Assembly (NCBI RefSeq): GCF_000306785.1
Contig: NC_017955.1
Span: forward strand, 3,968,001 to 4,032,000
Direction: 5' to 3'
DNA: 64,000 bases
From: Modestobacter italicus
GTDB lineage: Bacteria; Actinomycetota; Actinomycetes; Mycobacteriales; Geodermatophilaceae
Shown here: positions 15,947-24,784 of the stretch, one piece after another
Numbering within the stretch: position 1 is the stretch's first letter
Layout: each line of letters begins with the position of its first letter
The notes under the pieces: generated by a model
Told to the model about the DNA's origin: nothing
Seen by the model: the letters and a program-made list of their open reading frames with translations, nothing else
The model's database searches: none
Translations under genes and position numbers: made by a program

Positions 15947-17292
15947 CGGGTGCCTCCTGTGGCGAGCCGGTCCCAGAGGGCGGCCCAGGCGCGCATGCCC
16001 TCGCCGATCCGGGCGATGCGCAAGAACTCGTTGGGTGCGTGGTGCTTCTCGTCGGCGGTAGCGAAGGAGAAGAACAGCGTCTTGGCGCCCAGCGCCGACT
16101 CGAACAGGGTGGTCGCCGGCAGCGTCCCGGCGATCACCGCCAGCAGCACCTCCTGGCCCGGGTAGACCTCCGCCAGCGCCTCCCGGGCGGCCCGCACCGC
16201 CGGGTGGTCGGGCTCGATCCGGTAGGCCGGCACCCGGCCGGGGTCAGCGCGCACCTCGACCCGCACCCCGGGGAGGTCCAGCGCGGCGACGTGCGCGCTG
16301 ATCGCCTCGACCACCCGGTCGGGGTCCTGCCGGCCGACCAGCCGGCAGGACACGTGCCCGACGGCGCGGTGCGGGATGACGGTGTACTTCCCGCCGGCGG
16401 TGATGCCGTTGACCTCCAGCGTCGGCCGCTCCCACAGCCGCGCCAGGGTGGAGTAGCCGGCCTCGCCGAACAGCTCCGGTGCGCCGACGGCGGCCCGGTA
16501 CTCCTCGTCGTCGAAGTCGACCGCGTCGATCTCGGCCCGGCGCTGCGGGGGCAGCTTGTCGACCCCGTCGGTGAAACCGGCCACCGCCACGGCGCCGTCG
16601 GCGGTGTGCAGCGAGGCCAGGACGGTGGCCAGGGCGTGCACCGGGTTGGCGACGGTGCCGCCGTACCGGCCCGAGTGCAGGTCCTCGGCGGCGCCGGTGA
16701 CCACGACGTCGAGGGCGACCAGCCCCTTGGACGCGATGGAGATCGACGGCTCGGTGGGCCGCCACATCGCGCCGTCGGCGGAGATGACCAGGTCGGCGGC
16801 GAGCTCGGCGGCGTGCGCGCGCACGTAGGCCGGCAGGTGCGGGCTGCCGATCTCCTCCTCCCCCTCCAGCAGGAACCGGACGTTGAGCGGCAGCGCGCCG
16901 CGCTCGGCCAGCATCGTGCGGGCCATCTCCAGCACCAGCAGGACCGGGCCCTTGTCGTCGGTCACCCCGCGGCCGCGCAGCACGTCCCCGTCGACGACCA
17001 GCTCGAACGGCGCGGTGTGCCACTCGGTGAGGTCGCCGGTGGGCTGCACGTCGTAGTGGCCGTAGACCAGGACCGTCGGGGCGCCGGGGGCACCGAGCCA
17101 GTCGGCGCGCACCACCGGGAAGCCGTCGGTCTCCTCGACCCGGCCGCCGGCCCAGTCGAGCCGGGCGGCCAGCCACTCCGCGGCCGCCCGCATCGTCGCC
17201 ATCGGCGCGCTGCGGCTGTCGCTGGGGATCGCCACGTACTCGGCGAGGTCGGCCAGGAAGCCCGGTGGCAGGGAGTCGGTCGCAGCGGTCAT
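15943..17292 (-). CDS. M20-family metallopeptidase (dipeptidase/carboxypeptidase)
   Basis: This 449-residue cytoplasmic zinc peptidase has its metal ligands in the expected order: YGHYDVQP, GRGVTDDKGP (bridging Asp), LEGEEEIGSP (catalytic Glu-Glu) and ISADGAMW. A distal His lies in ADEKHHAPNEF near the C-terminus. The lid/dimerisation domain carries DLHSGRYGGTVANP, typical of M20 dipeptidases of the CNDP/DapE-like group. It would split dipeptides or N-acyl amino acids. The ATG shares one base with the stop of the methylaspartate ammonia-lyase gene (TGATG), and its own stop overlaps the M19 start, so all three are translationally coupled. Confidence 0.9.
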   Translation of the reverse strand: MTAATDSLPPGFLADLAEYVAIPSDSRSAPMATMRAAAEWLAARLDWAGGRVEETDGFPVVRADWLGAPGAPTVLVYGHYDVQPTGDLTEWHTAPFELVVDGDVLRGRGVTDDKGPVLLVLEMARTMLAERGALPLNVRFLLEGEEEIGSPHLPAYVRAHAAELAADLVISADGAMWRPTEPSISIASKGLVALDVVVTGAAEDLHSGRYGGTVANPVHALATVLASLHTADGAVAVAGFTDGVDKLPPQRRAEIDAVDFDDEEYRAAVGAPELFGEAGYSTLARLWERPTLEVNGITAGGKYTVIPHRAVGHVSCRLVGRQDPDRVVEAISAHVAALDLPGVRVEVRADPGRVPAYRIEPDHPAVRAAREALAEVYPGQEVLLAVIAGTLPATTLFESALGAKTLFFSFATADEKHHAPNEFLRIARIGEGMRAWAALWDRLATGGTR

Positions 17293-18554
17293 CAGGTGTC
17301 CTCCCGGGTGCGGCGGGCCGCGGCGAGCGCCGCGGTCCGGGCCATCTCGTTGCCGACGACCATGAGGCCCTCGTCCACGCCCATGCCGGGCTTGGCCAAC
17401 ACCTGGCCGGCCTCGCACGCCATGGCCACGTGCGCGGTCACCTGCGCCGACCGGTCGGTCTCGGTGCAGGTGCCGCCGCAGAAGGCCTCCAGCCCGGCGT
17501 CGCGGACCAGCAGCAGCGCCTCGATGCTGTCGGTGAGCGAGCCGAGGTCCGGGGTCTTCACGTGCACCACGTCGGCGGCCCCGGCGGCGACGAAGGCCCG
17601 GACGTCGTCCAGGGTGTTGCACCACTCGTCGACGACGACCCGCACCCCGCTGCCCAGCGCGGCGAGCTCGGCGCGCAGCTGCGCGCAGGCCTCGAGCTGG
17701 CCCTCCCGGCTGCCGGCGTCGACCGGGTGCTCGACGGCCAGGTCGTAGGGGGCGCACAGCTCGCCGAGCCAGGCCAGGTAGCCGGCCACGGCGCGGACGT
17801 CGCCGCCGAACGCCAGCCCCGGCGTGCCGTAGGTGTCCACGTGCAGCCGCGGGTGGTACCCGCCGTCCGGGCGCAGCTGGCCGATCCGGGCGACCAGCCA
17901 GCGCAGGTAGTCCGCCAGCCCCTCCCCCGCCGGGCCGAGGTCCGCCGGGGAGGCGAACAGCCCGTGCGGCAGGACGTCGACGCCGCGCAGCACCATCTTC
18001 TCGGCGTTGCCGTACCGGTCGTCGCCGGACTGGGCGTACAGCGGCACCGGTCGCAGCGGGGCGCCGGTGCGGTACTCGTCGCGGACGACCTCGGCCATCG
18101 TCACCCGGGCCGCGCGGGCGGCGGCGGCCAGCACGGCCTGGCTGACGCCGTAGCGGACGGCGGTGTGCAGCCGGCCGCCGTCGGTCTCCACCCGGTCCAG
18201 CTCCTCGGCCAGCGCCCGGAAGCCAGTGACCTCCCGGCCGACCAGCCGGGGGGCGACGTGGTCGAGCACGGCCTCCCGGGCGCGCGAGGCGGAGAACACC
18301 GGGTCGCGCCCGCCGGCACCGGCGTACTGCACGGCGGCGCAGTCGCCGAACTCGACCGAGCCGTCGTCGAGCACCAGCAGCACCGACAGCGCCTCGGCCG
18401 GCTGCCGGACCGCGGTGAACCCGGGGGTCACCGGCGGGCCGGCGTAGCCGAAGCCGTCGCGCACCGCCCCGGCCCGGATCGCCGCCTGGTCGTCGGTGAA
18501 GAAGCCGCCGCGGACGCCGACGGCGAGCACCTCGGCGATCCGCGGCGGGGCCAC
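17292..18554 (-). CDS. mal: Methylaspartate ammonia-lyase
   Basis: This 420-residue enolase-superfamily enzyme should interconvert L-threo-3-methylaspartate with mesaconate and ammonia. The start GGFFTDDQAAIRAGA matches the family. The catalytic His lies in RGVDVLPHGLF. Metal ligands appear as Asp in LHVDTYGTPG, Glu in AVEHPVDAG and Asp in VVVDEWCNT, and the base Lys in VHVKTPDLGSL. The GTG at 18554 is one base after the stop of the alcohol dehydrogenase gene. No glutamate mutase genes are present in the window, so the usual glutamate-to-methylaspartate feed is missing locally; see findings. The assignment is strong on motifs; the physiological direction is unknown. Confidence 0.9.
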   Translation of the reverse strand: MAPPRIAEVLAVGVRGGFFTDDQAAIRAGAVRDGFGYAGPPVTPGFTAVRQPAEALSVLLVLDDGSVEFGDCAAVQYAGAGGRDPVFSASRAREAVLDHVAPRLVGREVTGFRALAEELDRVETDGGRLHTAVRYGVSQAVLAAAARAARVTMAEVVRDEYRTGAPLRPVPLYAQSGDDRYGNAEKMVLRGVDVLPHGLFASPADLGPAGEGLADYLRWLVARIGQLRPDGGYHPRLHVDTYGTPGLAFGGDVRAVAGYLAWLGELCAPYDLAVEHPVDAGSREGQLEACAQLRAELAALGSGVRVVVDEWCNTLDDVRAFVAAGAADVVHVKTPDLGSLTDSIEALLLVRDAGLEAFCGGTCTETDRSAQVTAHVAMACEAGQVLAKPGMGVDEGLMVVGNEMARTAALAAARRTREDT

Positions 18555-18555
18555 C

Positions 18556-19602
18556 TCAGCCGGCCAGCATCGTCTTGATCGAGCGCCGCTCGTCCATCGC
18601 GGCGTAGCCGTCGGCGACCTGCGCCAGCGGCAGGGTGAGGTCGAACACCGCACCCGGGTCCAGCCGGCCGTCCATGACCCGCTCGATGAGGTCGGGCAGG
18701 TACTTGCGCACCGGGGCGATCCCGGCGCTGACCGTCAGGTGGTTGCGCACGATCGGGAACAGCGGGATCTCCGGCGAGGTGTGCGGCACCCCGACCGCGC
18801 CGACCCGGCCGCCCACGCGGGCCATGCCCAGCGCCATCTCCCACGACTGCGGGGTGCCCACCGCCTCGACCACGTGCCGGACACCGCGGCCACCGGTCAG
18901 CTCGCGGACGGCGGCGATCCCCTCCTCGCCGCGCTCGGCGACGACGTCGGTGGCGCCGAAGGTCCGGCCCAGCGCCGCCCTGTCCTCGTGCCGGCTCATC
19001 AGCACGACCCGCTCGGCGCCCAGCACCGCGCGGGCGCCGAGCACCGCGCACAGCCCGACCGCGCCGTCGCCGATCACCGCGACGGTCGACCCCTCCTCGA
19101 CCCCGGCGAGCACCGCGCCGTGCAGCCCGGTGGCCATCACGTCCGACAGCGTCAGCAGCGCCGGCAGCAGTGCGTCGTCGACGCCGTCCGGGCCGCCCGG
19201 GACGGCGACCAGCGTGCCGTCGGCCTGCGGCACCCGGACCGCCTCGCCCTGCCCGCCGTCGGACCCGGGGGCGCCGAAGCCGCCGCCGTTGTCGCAGCGG
19301 GTGTGCACGCCGTCCTGGCAGGCCGGGCAGGTGTTGTCCGACCAGGCGAACGGGGCGACGACGAGGTCGCCGGGGCGCACCGTGCCGACCGCGGCGCCGA
19401 CGTCGGTGACCACGCCGATGAACTCGTGGCCGGTCCGCGAGCCGGCGGCCCGGTCGATGATCCCGCGGTAGGACCACAGGTCCGACCCGCAGATGCAGGA
19501 GCGCAGGACCCGGACGACGGCGTCGGTGGGCTCGACGAGGGCGGCGTCGGGCACGTCCTCGACGGTGATGGTGCCGGCGGCCTGGTGGACGGCAGCGCGC
19601 AT
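18556..19602 (-). CDS. Zinc-dependent alcohol dehydrogenase family protein
   Basis: This 348-residue medium-chain dehydrogenase has catalytic zinc ligands Cys in CICGSDLW (~38) and GHEF (~60). It has a partial structural-zinc loop CPACQDGVHTRC with three cysteines, and the nucleotide-binding VAVIGDGAVGLCAVL. It should oxidise or reduce an alcohol, aldehyde or polyol with NAD(P). The structural zinc set of four cysteines seems reduced to three, as in some subfamilies. The gene is coupled to the methylaspartate ammonia-lyase gene downstream (one base gap) and 25 bases after the ketopantoate-reductase-like gene, so it belongs to the peptide island. The substrate cannot be read from the sequence. 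Confidence 0.88.
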   Translation of the reverse strand: MRAAVHQAAGTITVEDVPDAALVEPTDAVVRVLRSCICGSDLWSYRGIIDRAAGSRTGHEFIGVVTDVGAAVGTVRPGDLVVAPFAWSDNTCPACQDGVHTRCDNGGGFGAPGSDGGQGEAVRVPQADGTLVAVPGGPDGVDDALLPALLTLSDVMATGLHGAVLAGVEEGSTVAVIGDGAVGLCAVLGARAVLGAERVVLMSRHEDRAALGRTFGATDVVAERGEEGIAAVRELTGGRGVRHVVEAVGTPQSWEMALGMARVGGRVGAVGVPHTSPEIPLFPIVRNHLTVSAGIAPVRKYLPDLIERVMDGRLDPGAVFDLTLPLAQVADGYAAMDERRSIKTMLAG

Positions 19603-19627
19603 GGGTGTTCCTCTCAGCGGTGGGGGG

Positions 19628-20581
19628 TCACAGGGAAGCGGCGTAGGCGGCCAGCTCGTCGAGGTTGGCCACCTCGTTGACGCGGCGGCCCTGCTCGATG
19701 TCGTGGACGAGCTCGCCGATCTTGGCGAAGATCGGTCCGTCCAGGTCGCGCAGCATGCTGTCGATCTCGGTCTTCCGCTTCCGGACGACGAGGTCGCGGT
19801 AGATGCCGCTGTACTGCTTGGCGCTGCGCCGGTTGAAGGCCGCCAGCCGGTCCAGCGAGCCCTCGAGGTCGGCGGGGTCGAAGCCGTCGAAGCCCTCCAC
19901 CGGCACCGGGGCCTGGGCCAGCACCTCGCGGGCCAGGGCGACCATCAGCGGCCGGTACTCCGGGCGCTCCAGGCTCTCGGCGATGGTCAGGTCGGAGACC
20001 GCGCCGGCCCAGAGCATCGCGCCGTAGGCCTCCTTGCCCCACAGGTAGCCCAGCACGTTGCCGGTGGGCTGGGCGTAGGGCAGCAGCTCGGCGAGCTCGC
20101 GCACCCGCGGGGTGATCTCGCCGCCGGCCAGCTCGCCGACGTGGAAGGCGGCGACGTTGCCCTGGATGATCCGGCCGGGCCCCAGGTAGTCGGCGCCGAC
20201 GTTGATGAAGCTGGAGACCACCCGGTCGGCGCCCAGGGCCTCGACCAGCACGTCGGCGGTGAGCCCGTTCTGCACGGTGAGCACGAAGCCGTCAGGGGCG
20301 AGCCGGTCGCGCAGCAGCTCGGCGGCGGCCGGGGTGTGGTGGCTCTTCACCGCCACGATCGCCCGCTCGATCCGGTCGGGCAGCCCGTCGGGGGTGACCG
20401 CCGGGACGCCGACGGTGAACTCCTCCACCGGGCCCTCGATGGACAGCCCGCGGGCGTTGATCGCCGCCACGTGCTCGGCGTCGACGTCGCACAGCAGCAC
20501 GTCGTGCCCGGCGCGGGCCACGTGCGCGCCCAGCGTGCCGCCGATCGCGCCGGCGCCGACGACGACCAGGGGTGCGCTCAC
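19628..20581 (-). CDS. Ketopantoate reductase (PanE/ApbA)-family oxidoreductase
   Basis: This 317-residue protein has the N-terminal NAD(P) loop VVGAGAIGGTLGAHVARAG. AIVAVKSHHTPAAAELL and VLTVQNGL are the usual PanE/ApbA landmarks, with a conserved Lys in LWGKEAYGAMLW and a C-terminal RKRKTEIDSM close to the family motif. True PanE reduces 2-dehydropantoate, but many members in catabolic operons reduce other 2-oxo acids. Here, among peptidases and an ammonia-lyase, a non-pantothenate substrate is more likely. The GTG start overlaps the stop of the alpha/beta hydrolase gene (GTGA). Confidence 0.85.
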   Translation of the reverse strand: MSAPLVVVGAGAIGGTLGAHVARAGHDVLLCDVDAEHVAAINARGLSIEGPVEEFTVGVPAVTPDGLPDRIERAIVAVKSHHTPAAAELLRDRLAPDGFVLTVQNGLTADVLVEALGADRVVSSFINVGADYLGPGRIIQGNVAAFHVGELAGGEITPRVRELAELLPYAQPTGNVLGYLWGKEAYGAMLWAGAVSDLTIAESLERPEYRPLMVALAREVLAQAPVPVEGFDGFDPADLEGSLDRLAAFNRRSAKQYSGIYRDLVVRKRKTEIDSMLRDLDGPIFAKIGELVHDIEQGRRVNEVANLDELAAYAASL

Positions 20582-21429
20582 GCGGTCACCGGCGCGGGCA
20601 CGACCCGGTCGAGGAAGCCGCGCATCGTGGCCTGGAAGAGCTCGCGCTCCTCGTTCTGCGGCGAGTGCCCGGACTCCTCGAACACCACCAGCTCGGCGTT
20701 CGGCAGCAGCGAGGCGATGGTCTCCGAGGAGCTGACCGGGGTGACCCAGTCGTAGCGGCCGACGGTGACCAGCGTCGGGGCGGTCACCGCGGGCAGGTCG
20801 GCCGTGAGGTCGTAGCTGCCCCAGTTGTGCTGGAAGCACCAGTTGTGCGCCTCGTGCCGGTAGTACCCGGCCTCCACCGCGGCGGCGGACCGCTCGGCGT
20901 CGTAGTGCTTGTCGTAGAGCGGGATGAGCTCGCTCCACAGCTGCTTGAGGTCGGCGTCGTCGCGGGTCTCGCCGTGCCAGTAGCGGTTGAACCGCTCCCA
21001 GTCGATCTCCACCCGGTCCTGGTTGCGGGCGTTCTCGAACGCCAGCTCCAGGTTGCTGCCGTCGGCGGAGGTGTCCCGCAGCACCATGGCCTGCACCCGG
21101 CCGGGGTACCGGACGGCGTACTCCAGGGCGATGAAGCCGCCGTAGGAGCCGCCGGCCACCACGATCTGCTCCGCGCCCGTCCACTCGCGCAGGCCCTCGA
21201 CGTCGGCGGCCCACTGCTCGTGGGAGTAGGGCGGGACGCCCTCGCTCGTGCCGCAGCCGCGCGCGTCGAACACGACCACGCGGAACCGGTCGGCCAGCGG
21301 GCCGAAGGTCGCCTTCGGCTCGGCGAGCGAGCCGATGCCGCCGCCGCCGTGGTGGGCGATGAGCACCGGCCCGTCCTCGGGGCCGAGCACCTCGACGGTG
21401 AGCCGGCAGCCGTTGATGGTCAGGTCCAT
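20578..21429 (-). CDS. Alpha/beta hydrolase, proline-iminopeptidase-like
   Basis: This 283-residue protein has the oxyanion strand LIAHHGGGG, then FDARGCGTSEG and the nucleophile elbow AGGSYGGFIALEYA (Ser ~103). The acid lies in VGRYDWVTP and the His in FEESGHSPQNE. The DARGCGTS and GGSYGG stretches are typical of prolyl iminopeptidases and related S33 hydrolases, which remove N-terminal residues from small peptides; esterase activity is the alternative. A GAGGAG ribosome-binding site precedes the ATG. The gene overlaps DUF885 by ten bases and the ketopantoate-reductase-like gene by four. Confidence 0.85.
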   Translation of the reverse strand: MDLTINGCRLTVEVLGPEDGPVLIAHHGGGGIGSLAEPKATFGPLADRFRVVVFDARGCGTSEGVPPYSHEQWAADVEGLREWTGAEQIVVAGGSYGGFIALEYAVRYPGRVQAMVLRDTSADGSNLELAFENARNQDRVEIDWERFNRYWHGETRDDADLKQLWSELIPLYDKHYDAERSAAAVEAGYYRHEAHNWCFQHNWGSYDLTADLPAVTAPTLVTVGRYDWVTPVSSSETIASLLPNAELVVFEESGHSPQNEERELFQATMRGFLDRVVPAPVTA

Positions 21430-23123
21430 GAGCGCTCCTCTGCGGTGGCCAGACCGGCGGTCCAGCGGGCGATGTTCTGGTCCAGCACCGGCAGCGGCAG
21501 CGCACCGCTGCCCAGCACGGCGCCGTGGAAGCCGACGAGGTCGAACCGGTCGCCCAGGGCGGCGGTGGCCCGCTCGCGGAGCCGGACGATCTCGCGCTTG
21601 CCGATCTGGTAGGCCAGCGCCTGGCCGGGCCAGCAGATGTAGCGGTCGACCTCGCTGGCGGCGTTCTCGCGGGTGGTGGCGGTGTTGTCCCACATGAACT
21701 CCACCGCCTGCTGGCGGGACCAGCCCAGCGCGTGCACGCCGGTGTCGATGACCAGCCGGCAGGCGCGCAGCGAGGCGAAGGACAGCATGCCCAGCAGCGC
21801 GACGTCGTCGCTGTAGAGCCCCATCTCCTCGGCCAGGGACTCGGCGTACAGCCCCCAGCCCTCGTTGAAGCTGCACGCCTCGACGTCCAGGTGCTGGCGG
21901 TAGCGGGGCAGGTCCAGGACCTGGGCGGTGGCCAGCTGCAGGTGGTGGCCGGGCACCGACTCGTGGAAGGCCAGCGCCTCGTACTCGAACCGGAAGCGCT
22001 CGGTGGGGTGCGTGGTCTGCAGCACGTGCGCGCCGGGCCGGCTGCCGTCGACGGCGGGCGGCCGGTAGTAGGCCATCGCCGCGCCCGCGGCGTCGACCGG
22101 GTCGATCTGCTCGATCACGCACGCCGGGATGTCGACGTGCGGGAACCAGTCGTCCTGCGCGGCCTGGGCGCGCTGCAGCGCCTGCTCGGCGACCTCGACG
22201 ATCTGCCCGCTGGTCTCGAACCGGAGCGCGGGGTCGGTGCGCAGCCGCTCGGCGATCTCGGGGAAGGTGTGCACGCCCAGCGCCCGGGCGCCGATCTCGA
22301 GCCAGCGCGGGCGCAGCTCTGCCAGGGTGTCCAGGCCGATCTGGTGCACCTGCGCCGGGGTCAGGTCGGTGGTGGTGTGCCGGGCGACCGCGTCGACGTA
22401 GGCCTCCGCACCGCCGGGGACGTTGCTGATGCCCACCCGGTCGTCGGGGCGGGCACCGGGCAGCAGCGCGCGCAGCTGGTCGGCCAGCGCCGCCATCGCC
22501 GGCCGCACCTCGGCACGGACGGTCTCCCGGGCGCGCTCGCGCAGCGCCGGGTCGGCACCGGCCGTCGGGGCGAGCAGCGCGTCGTCGTCCAGGTCGCGCT
22601 CGAGGTGGCCGGTGAGCTGGCCGATCGCGTGCTGGATGCCCAGCTGGGTGGAGACCCGGCCGGCCGCGGCCTCCTCGGCGTACCGCTGCGCGAGTGCGGT
22701 GAAGAAGGCCCCCAGCCCGGCCAGCCGCGACTCGTAGCGGGCGGCGGAGCCGGCGTCGGTGATCGTCATGGCCGGCACCGCCTGGAAGACCAGGCCCTGC
22801 CGGCTGACGTAGCCCTTGGCCGAGGCGTTGGCCGCCCACAGCGCGTGGTGCGCGTCCCGGCCGGCGCCCCGGGAGAGCACGGTCAGCACACCGAGGTCGA
22901 CGCGGCCGGCGTCGTCGAGCGCGTCGGGGTCGATCGCCGCGATCTCCGCGTCGAGGGCGGCGAACGCCGCTGCCGCGGCCTCGCTGGCCGCCCGGCTGGG
23001 GTCGCCGGCCAGGCCGTCGAAGTCGGTGATGCCGAGCAGCGTGGCGTTGTAGGGGTCGTAGGTGTGCTGGGTGCGGAAGTACCGCTCGCCGAGCTCGGCG
23101 AGCGTCGTTGCGGGGTCGGTCAT
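21420..23123 (-). CDS. DUF885 family metallopeptidase-like protein
   Basis: This 567-residue protein is a full-length DUF885 member, a family of predicted zinc peptidases. The key motif is AFHESVPGHHLQLA, a variant metallopeptidase helix with paired His, and the downstream ligand Glu sits in SFNEGWGLYAESL. The N-terminal YFRTQHTYDPYNATLLG is also typical. No signal peptide is visible, so it acts in the cytoplasm, unlike many lipoprotein DUF885 members. Substrate is unknown. Its place between an SDR and a peptidase-like alpha/beta hydrolase in the importer operon supports a peptide-hydrolysing role. Confidence 0.85.
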   Translation of the reverse strand: MTDPATTLAELGERYFRTQHTYDPYNATLLGITDFDGLAGDPSRAASEAAAAAFAALDAEIAAIDPDALDDAGRVDLGVLTVLSRGAGRDAHHALWAANASAKGYVSRQGLVFQAVPAMTITDAGSAARYESRLAGLGAFFTALAQRYAEEAAAGRVSTQLGIQHAIGQLTGHLERDLDDDALLAPTAGADPALRERARETVRAEVRPAMAALADQLRALLPGARPDDRVGISNVPGGAEAYVDAVARHTTTDLTPAQVHQIGLDTLAELRPRWLEIGARALGVHTFPEIAERLRTDPALRFETSGQIVEVAEQALQRAQAAQDDWFPHVDIPACVIEQIDPVDAAGAAMAYYRPPAVDGSRPGAHVLQTTHPTERFRFEYEALAFHESVPGHHLQLATAQVLDLPRYRQHLDVEACSFNEGWGLYAESLAEEMGLYSDDVALLGMLSFASLRACRLVIDTGVHALGWSRQQAVEFMWDNTATTRENAASEVDRYICWPGQALAYQIGKREIVRLRERATAALGDRFDLVGFHGAVLGSGALPLPVLDQNIARWTAGLATAEERSWT

Positions 23124-23144
23124 CGGTACCTGTCTCAGGAGAGG

Positions 23145-23843
23145 TCAGAAGAGGGAGTGGCCGCCGTCGATGGACAGCGTCTGGCCGCTGACCCAGCCGG
23201 CCGCCGGGACGGCGAAGAACAGCACCCCGCGGGCGATGTCGGCCGGCGTGCCGGTGGCCCGGACCGGGATCCGCTCGAGCAGCGCCCGCTGCCCGTCGGG
23301 GCCGTAGCCGTCCCACTGCGCCTGGGTCGTCGGGTTGGACAGCACGAAGCCCGGCGCGATGCAGTTGACGGTGATGCCGAACGGACCCAGCTCGTGCGCC
23401 AGCTGCCGGGTGAACCCGATCTGCGCCGCCTTCGCCGAGGCGTAGGCCTGGATGCCGGTGAGGCTCACGCTGCGGCCGGCGCCCGAGGAGATGGTGACGA
23501 CCCGCCCGTACCGGCGGCGCTTCATGCCGCGGGCCGCCGCGCGGGTGCAGTTCAGCGTCGTCCGCAGGTTGGCGTCCACGACGGCGTCCCAGGCGGCGTC
23601 GGTGAGCTCGTCGATCGGCACGTGCGTCTGCCCGGTCACCCCGCCGGCGTTGTTGACCAGCACGTCGACGTCCCCGACCGAGGCGAAGAACTCCTCGACC
23701 GCGGCCGACACCGACAGGTCGACGGTGTCCTTGTCGACCTCGTGCACGGTGGCCCCGGCGTCGTGCAGGGTGCGGGCGATCTCCTGCCCGATGCCCTGCG
23801 CCGTCCCGGTGACGACGGCGGTCATCCCGTCCAGCTGTCCCAC
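23145..23843 (-). CDS. Short-chain dehydrogenase/reductase in peptide island
   Basis: This 232-residue classical SDR has VVTGTAQGIGQEIA, NNAGGVTGQTH, Ser in TISSGAGRS, the catalytic YASAKAAQIG and the C-terminal WVSGQTLSIDGGHSLF. It reduces or oxidises an unknown hydroxy/oxo compound with NAD(P). Only three bases separate it from the RpiR regulator stop upstream and 21 from DUF885 downstream, so it is firmly in the operon. Together with the alcohol dehydrogenase and ketopantoate-reductase-like enzyme it makes three oxidoreductases among the peptidases, hinting that the released amino acids or acids are further modified. Confidence 0.87.
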   Translation of the reverse strand: MGQLDGMTAVVTGTAQGIGQEIARTLHDAGATVHEVDKDTVDLSVSAAVEEFFASVGDVDVLVNNAGGVTGQTHVPIDELTDAAWDAVVDANLRTTLNCTRAAARGMKRRRYGRVVTISSGAGRSVSLTGIQAYASAKAAQIGFTRQLAHELGPFGITVNCIAPGFVLSNPTTQAQWDGYGPDGQRALLERIPVRATGTPADIARGVLFFAVPAAGWVSGQTLSIDGGHSLF

Positions 23844-23846
23844 GTC

Positions 23847-24755
23847 TCAGTCCTCGGTCTCGGTGTCGTCGGGTTCGTCGCTCTCGTCGTCCGGCGGGAC
23901 CGGCCCGGCGCGGAAGGCGCGGTGGATGAGCACCGACTCCTCCCACTGCCGCATCCGGTCCAGCCCGGCGGTGCCGACCCGCTGGAAGACGCCCTCGACC
24001 AGCGCCTCGACCAGCACCACCAGGCCGGCGAAGGAGTCGAACGGCACCCCGTCGACGGCGATCGGCAGCACCACGTCGGCGTCGTCGGCGGCCGGGGAGA
24101 GCTCCTCGTCGGTGATGACCAGGACCGCGGCGCCCTGCCGCTTGGCCAGCGCCGCCAGCCGCTTGGCCGGCAGCTCGTGCCGGCGCAGGTCGAAGATCAC
24201 CGCGACCGAGTCCCGGCCCATCGACAGGTAGCTGCCGATGTCCCGGCCCAGCGGCTCGGTGGCCAGCACCACGCCGGGCACGAGCTGGTCCAGCTGCAGC
24301 ACCAGGATCTGGCCGAGGTAGCGGGAGAAGTAGCCGCCGCTGACCACGATGCTGCGGGCCCCGCCGGCCAGCAGCGCCACCGCGGCGTCGAACTCGCTGG
24401 GCGGCACGGTGGCGGTCAGCCGTTCCACCAGGCCCAGCCGCTGGGCGATCGACCGCTGGAACAGCGTCCCGTCGCCCTCGCCGGTGAGCCGGTCCGCGGC
24501 CCGGCGGACCGGCGCGTTCAGCTGCTGGGAGATCTCCTCGTGCAGCAGCTGCTGGAACTCCGGGTAGCTGCCGATGCCCAGCCGGGCGACCAGCCGCAGC
24601 ACCGTCGGCGTGCTCGTCCCGGCAGCCCGGGCGAGGGTGGCCGCGCTGGCCAGCCCCGCGCTCGGGTAGTTGGCCAGCAGCGAGCGGGCCACCTTCTTCT
24701 CCGCCGGTGAGAGCTCGTCCATCCGGGCGAACACGTCGTCCCTGATCAGCGTCAT
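23847..24755 (-). CDS. RpiR/MurR-family regulator with SIS domain
   Basis: This 302-residue regulator has an RpiR-type HTH at residues 1-77 (MDELSPAEKKVARSLLANYP, then STPTVLRLVARLGIGSYPEF). A SIS sugar-isomerase-like sensor domain follows from about 110 (ARSIVVSGGYFSRYLGQIL, then VAVIFDLRRHE). The C-terminal tail is acidic. Family members often sense phosphosugars, including MurNAc-6-phosphate for MurR, but some actinobacterial ones govern amino-acid or peptide genes. It lies inside the importer/peptidase operon and is the obvious candidate for its control. A likely target is the AT-richer divergent region at 32164-32355. Confidence 0.88.
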   Translation of the reverse strand: MTLIRDDVFARMDELSPAEKKVARSLLANYPSAGLASAATLARAAGTSTPTVLRLVARLGIGSYPEFQQLLHEEISQQLNAPVRRAADRLTGEGDGTLFQRSIAQRLGLVERLTATVPPSEFDAAVALLAGGARSIVVSGGYFSRYLGQILVLQLDQLVPGVVLATEPLGRDIGSYLSMGRDSVAVIFDLRRHELPAKRLAALAKRQGAAVLVITDEELSPAADDADVVLPIAVDGVPFDSFAGLVVLVEALVEGVFQRVGTAGLDRMRQWEESVLIHRAFRAGPVPPDDESDEPDDTETED

Positions 24756-24784
24756 CCCTGCCCTCCCCCTGTCGTCGGTCCGGC

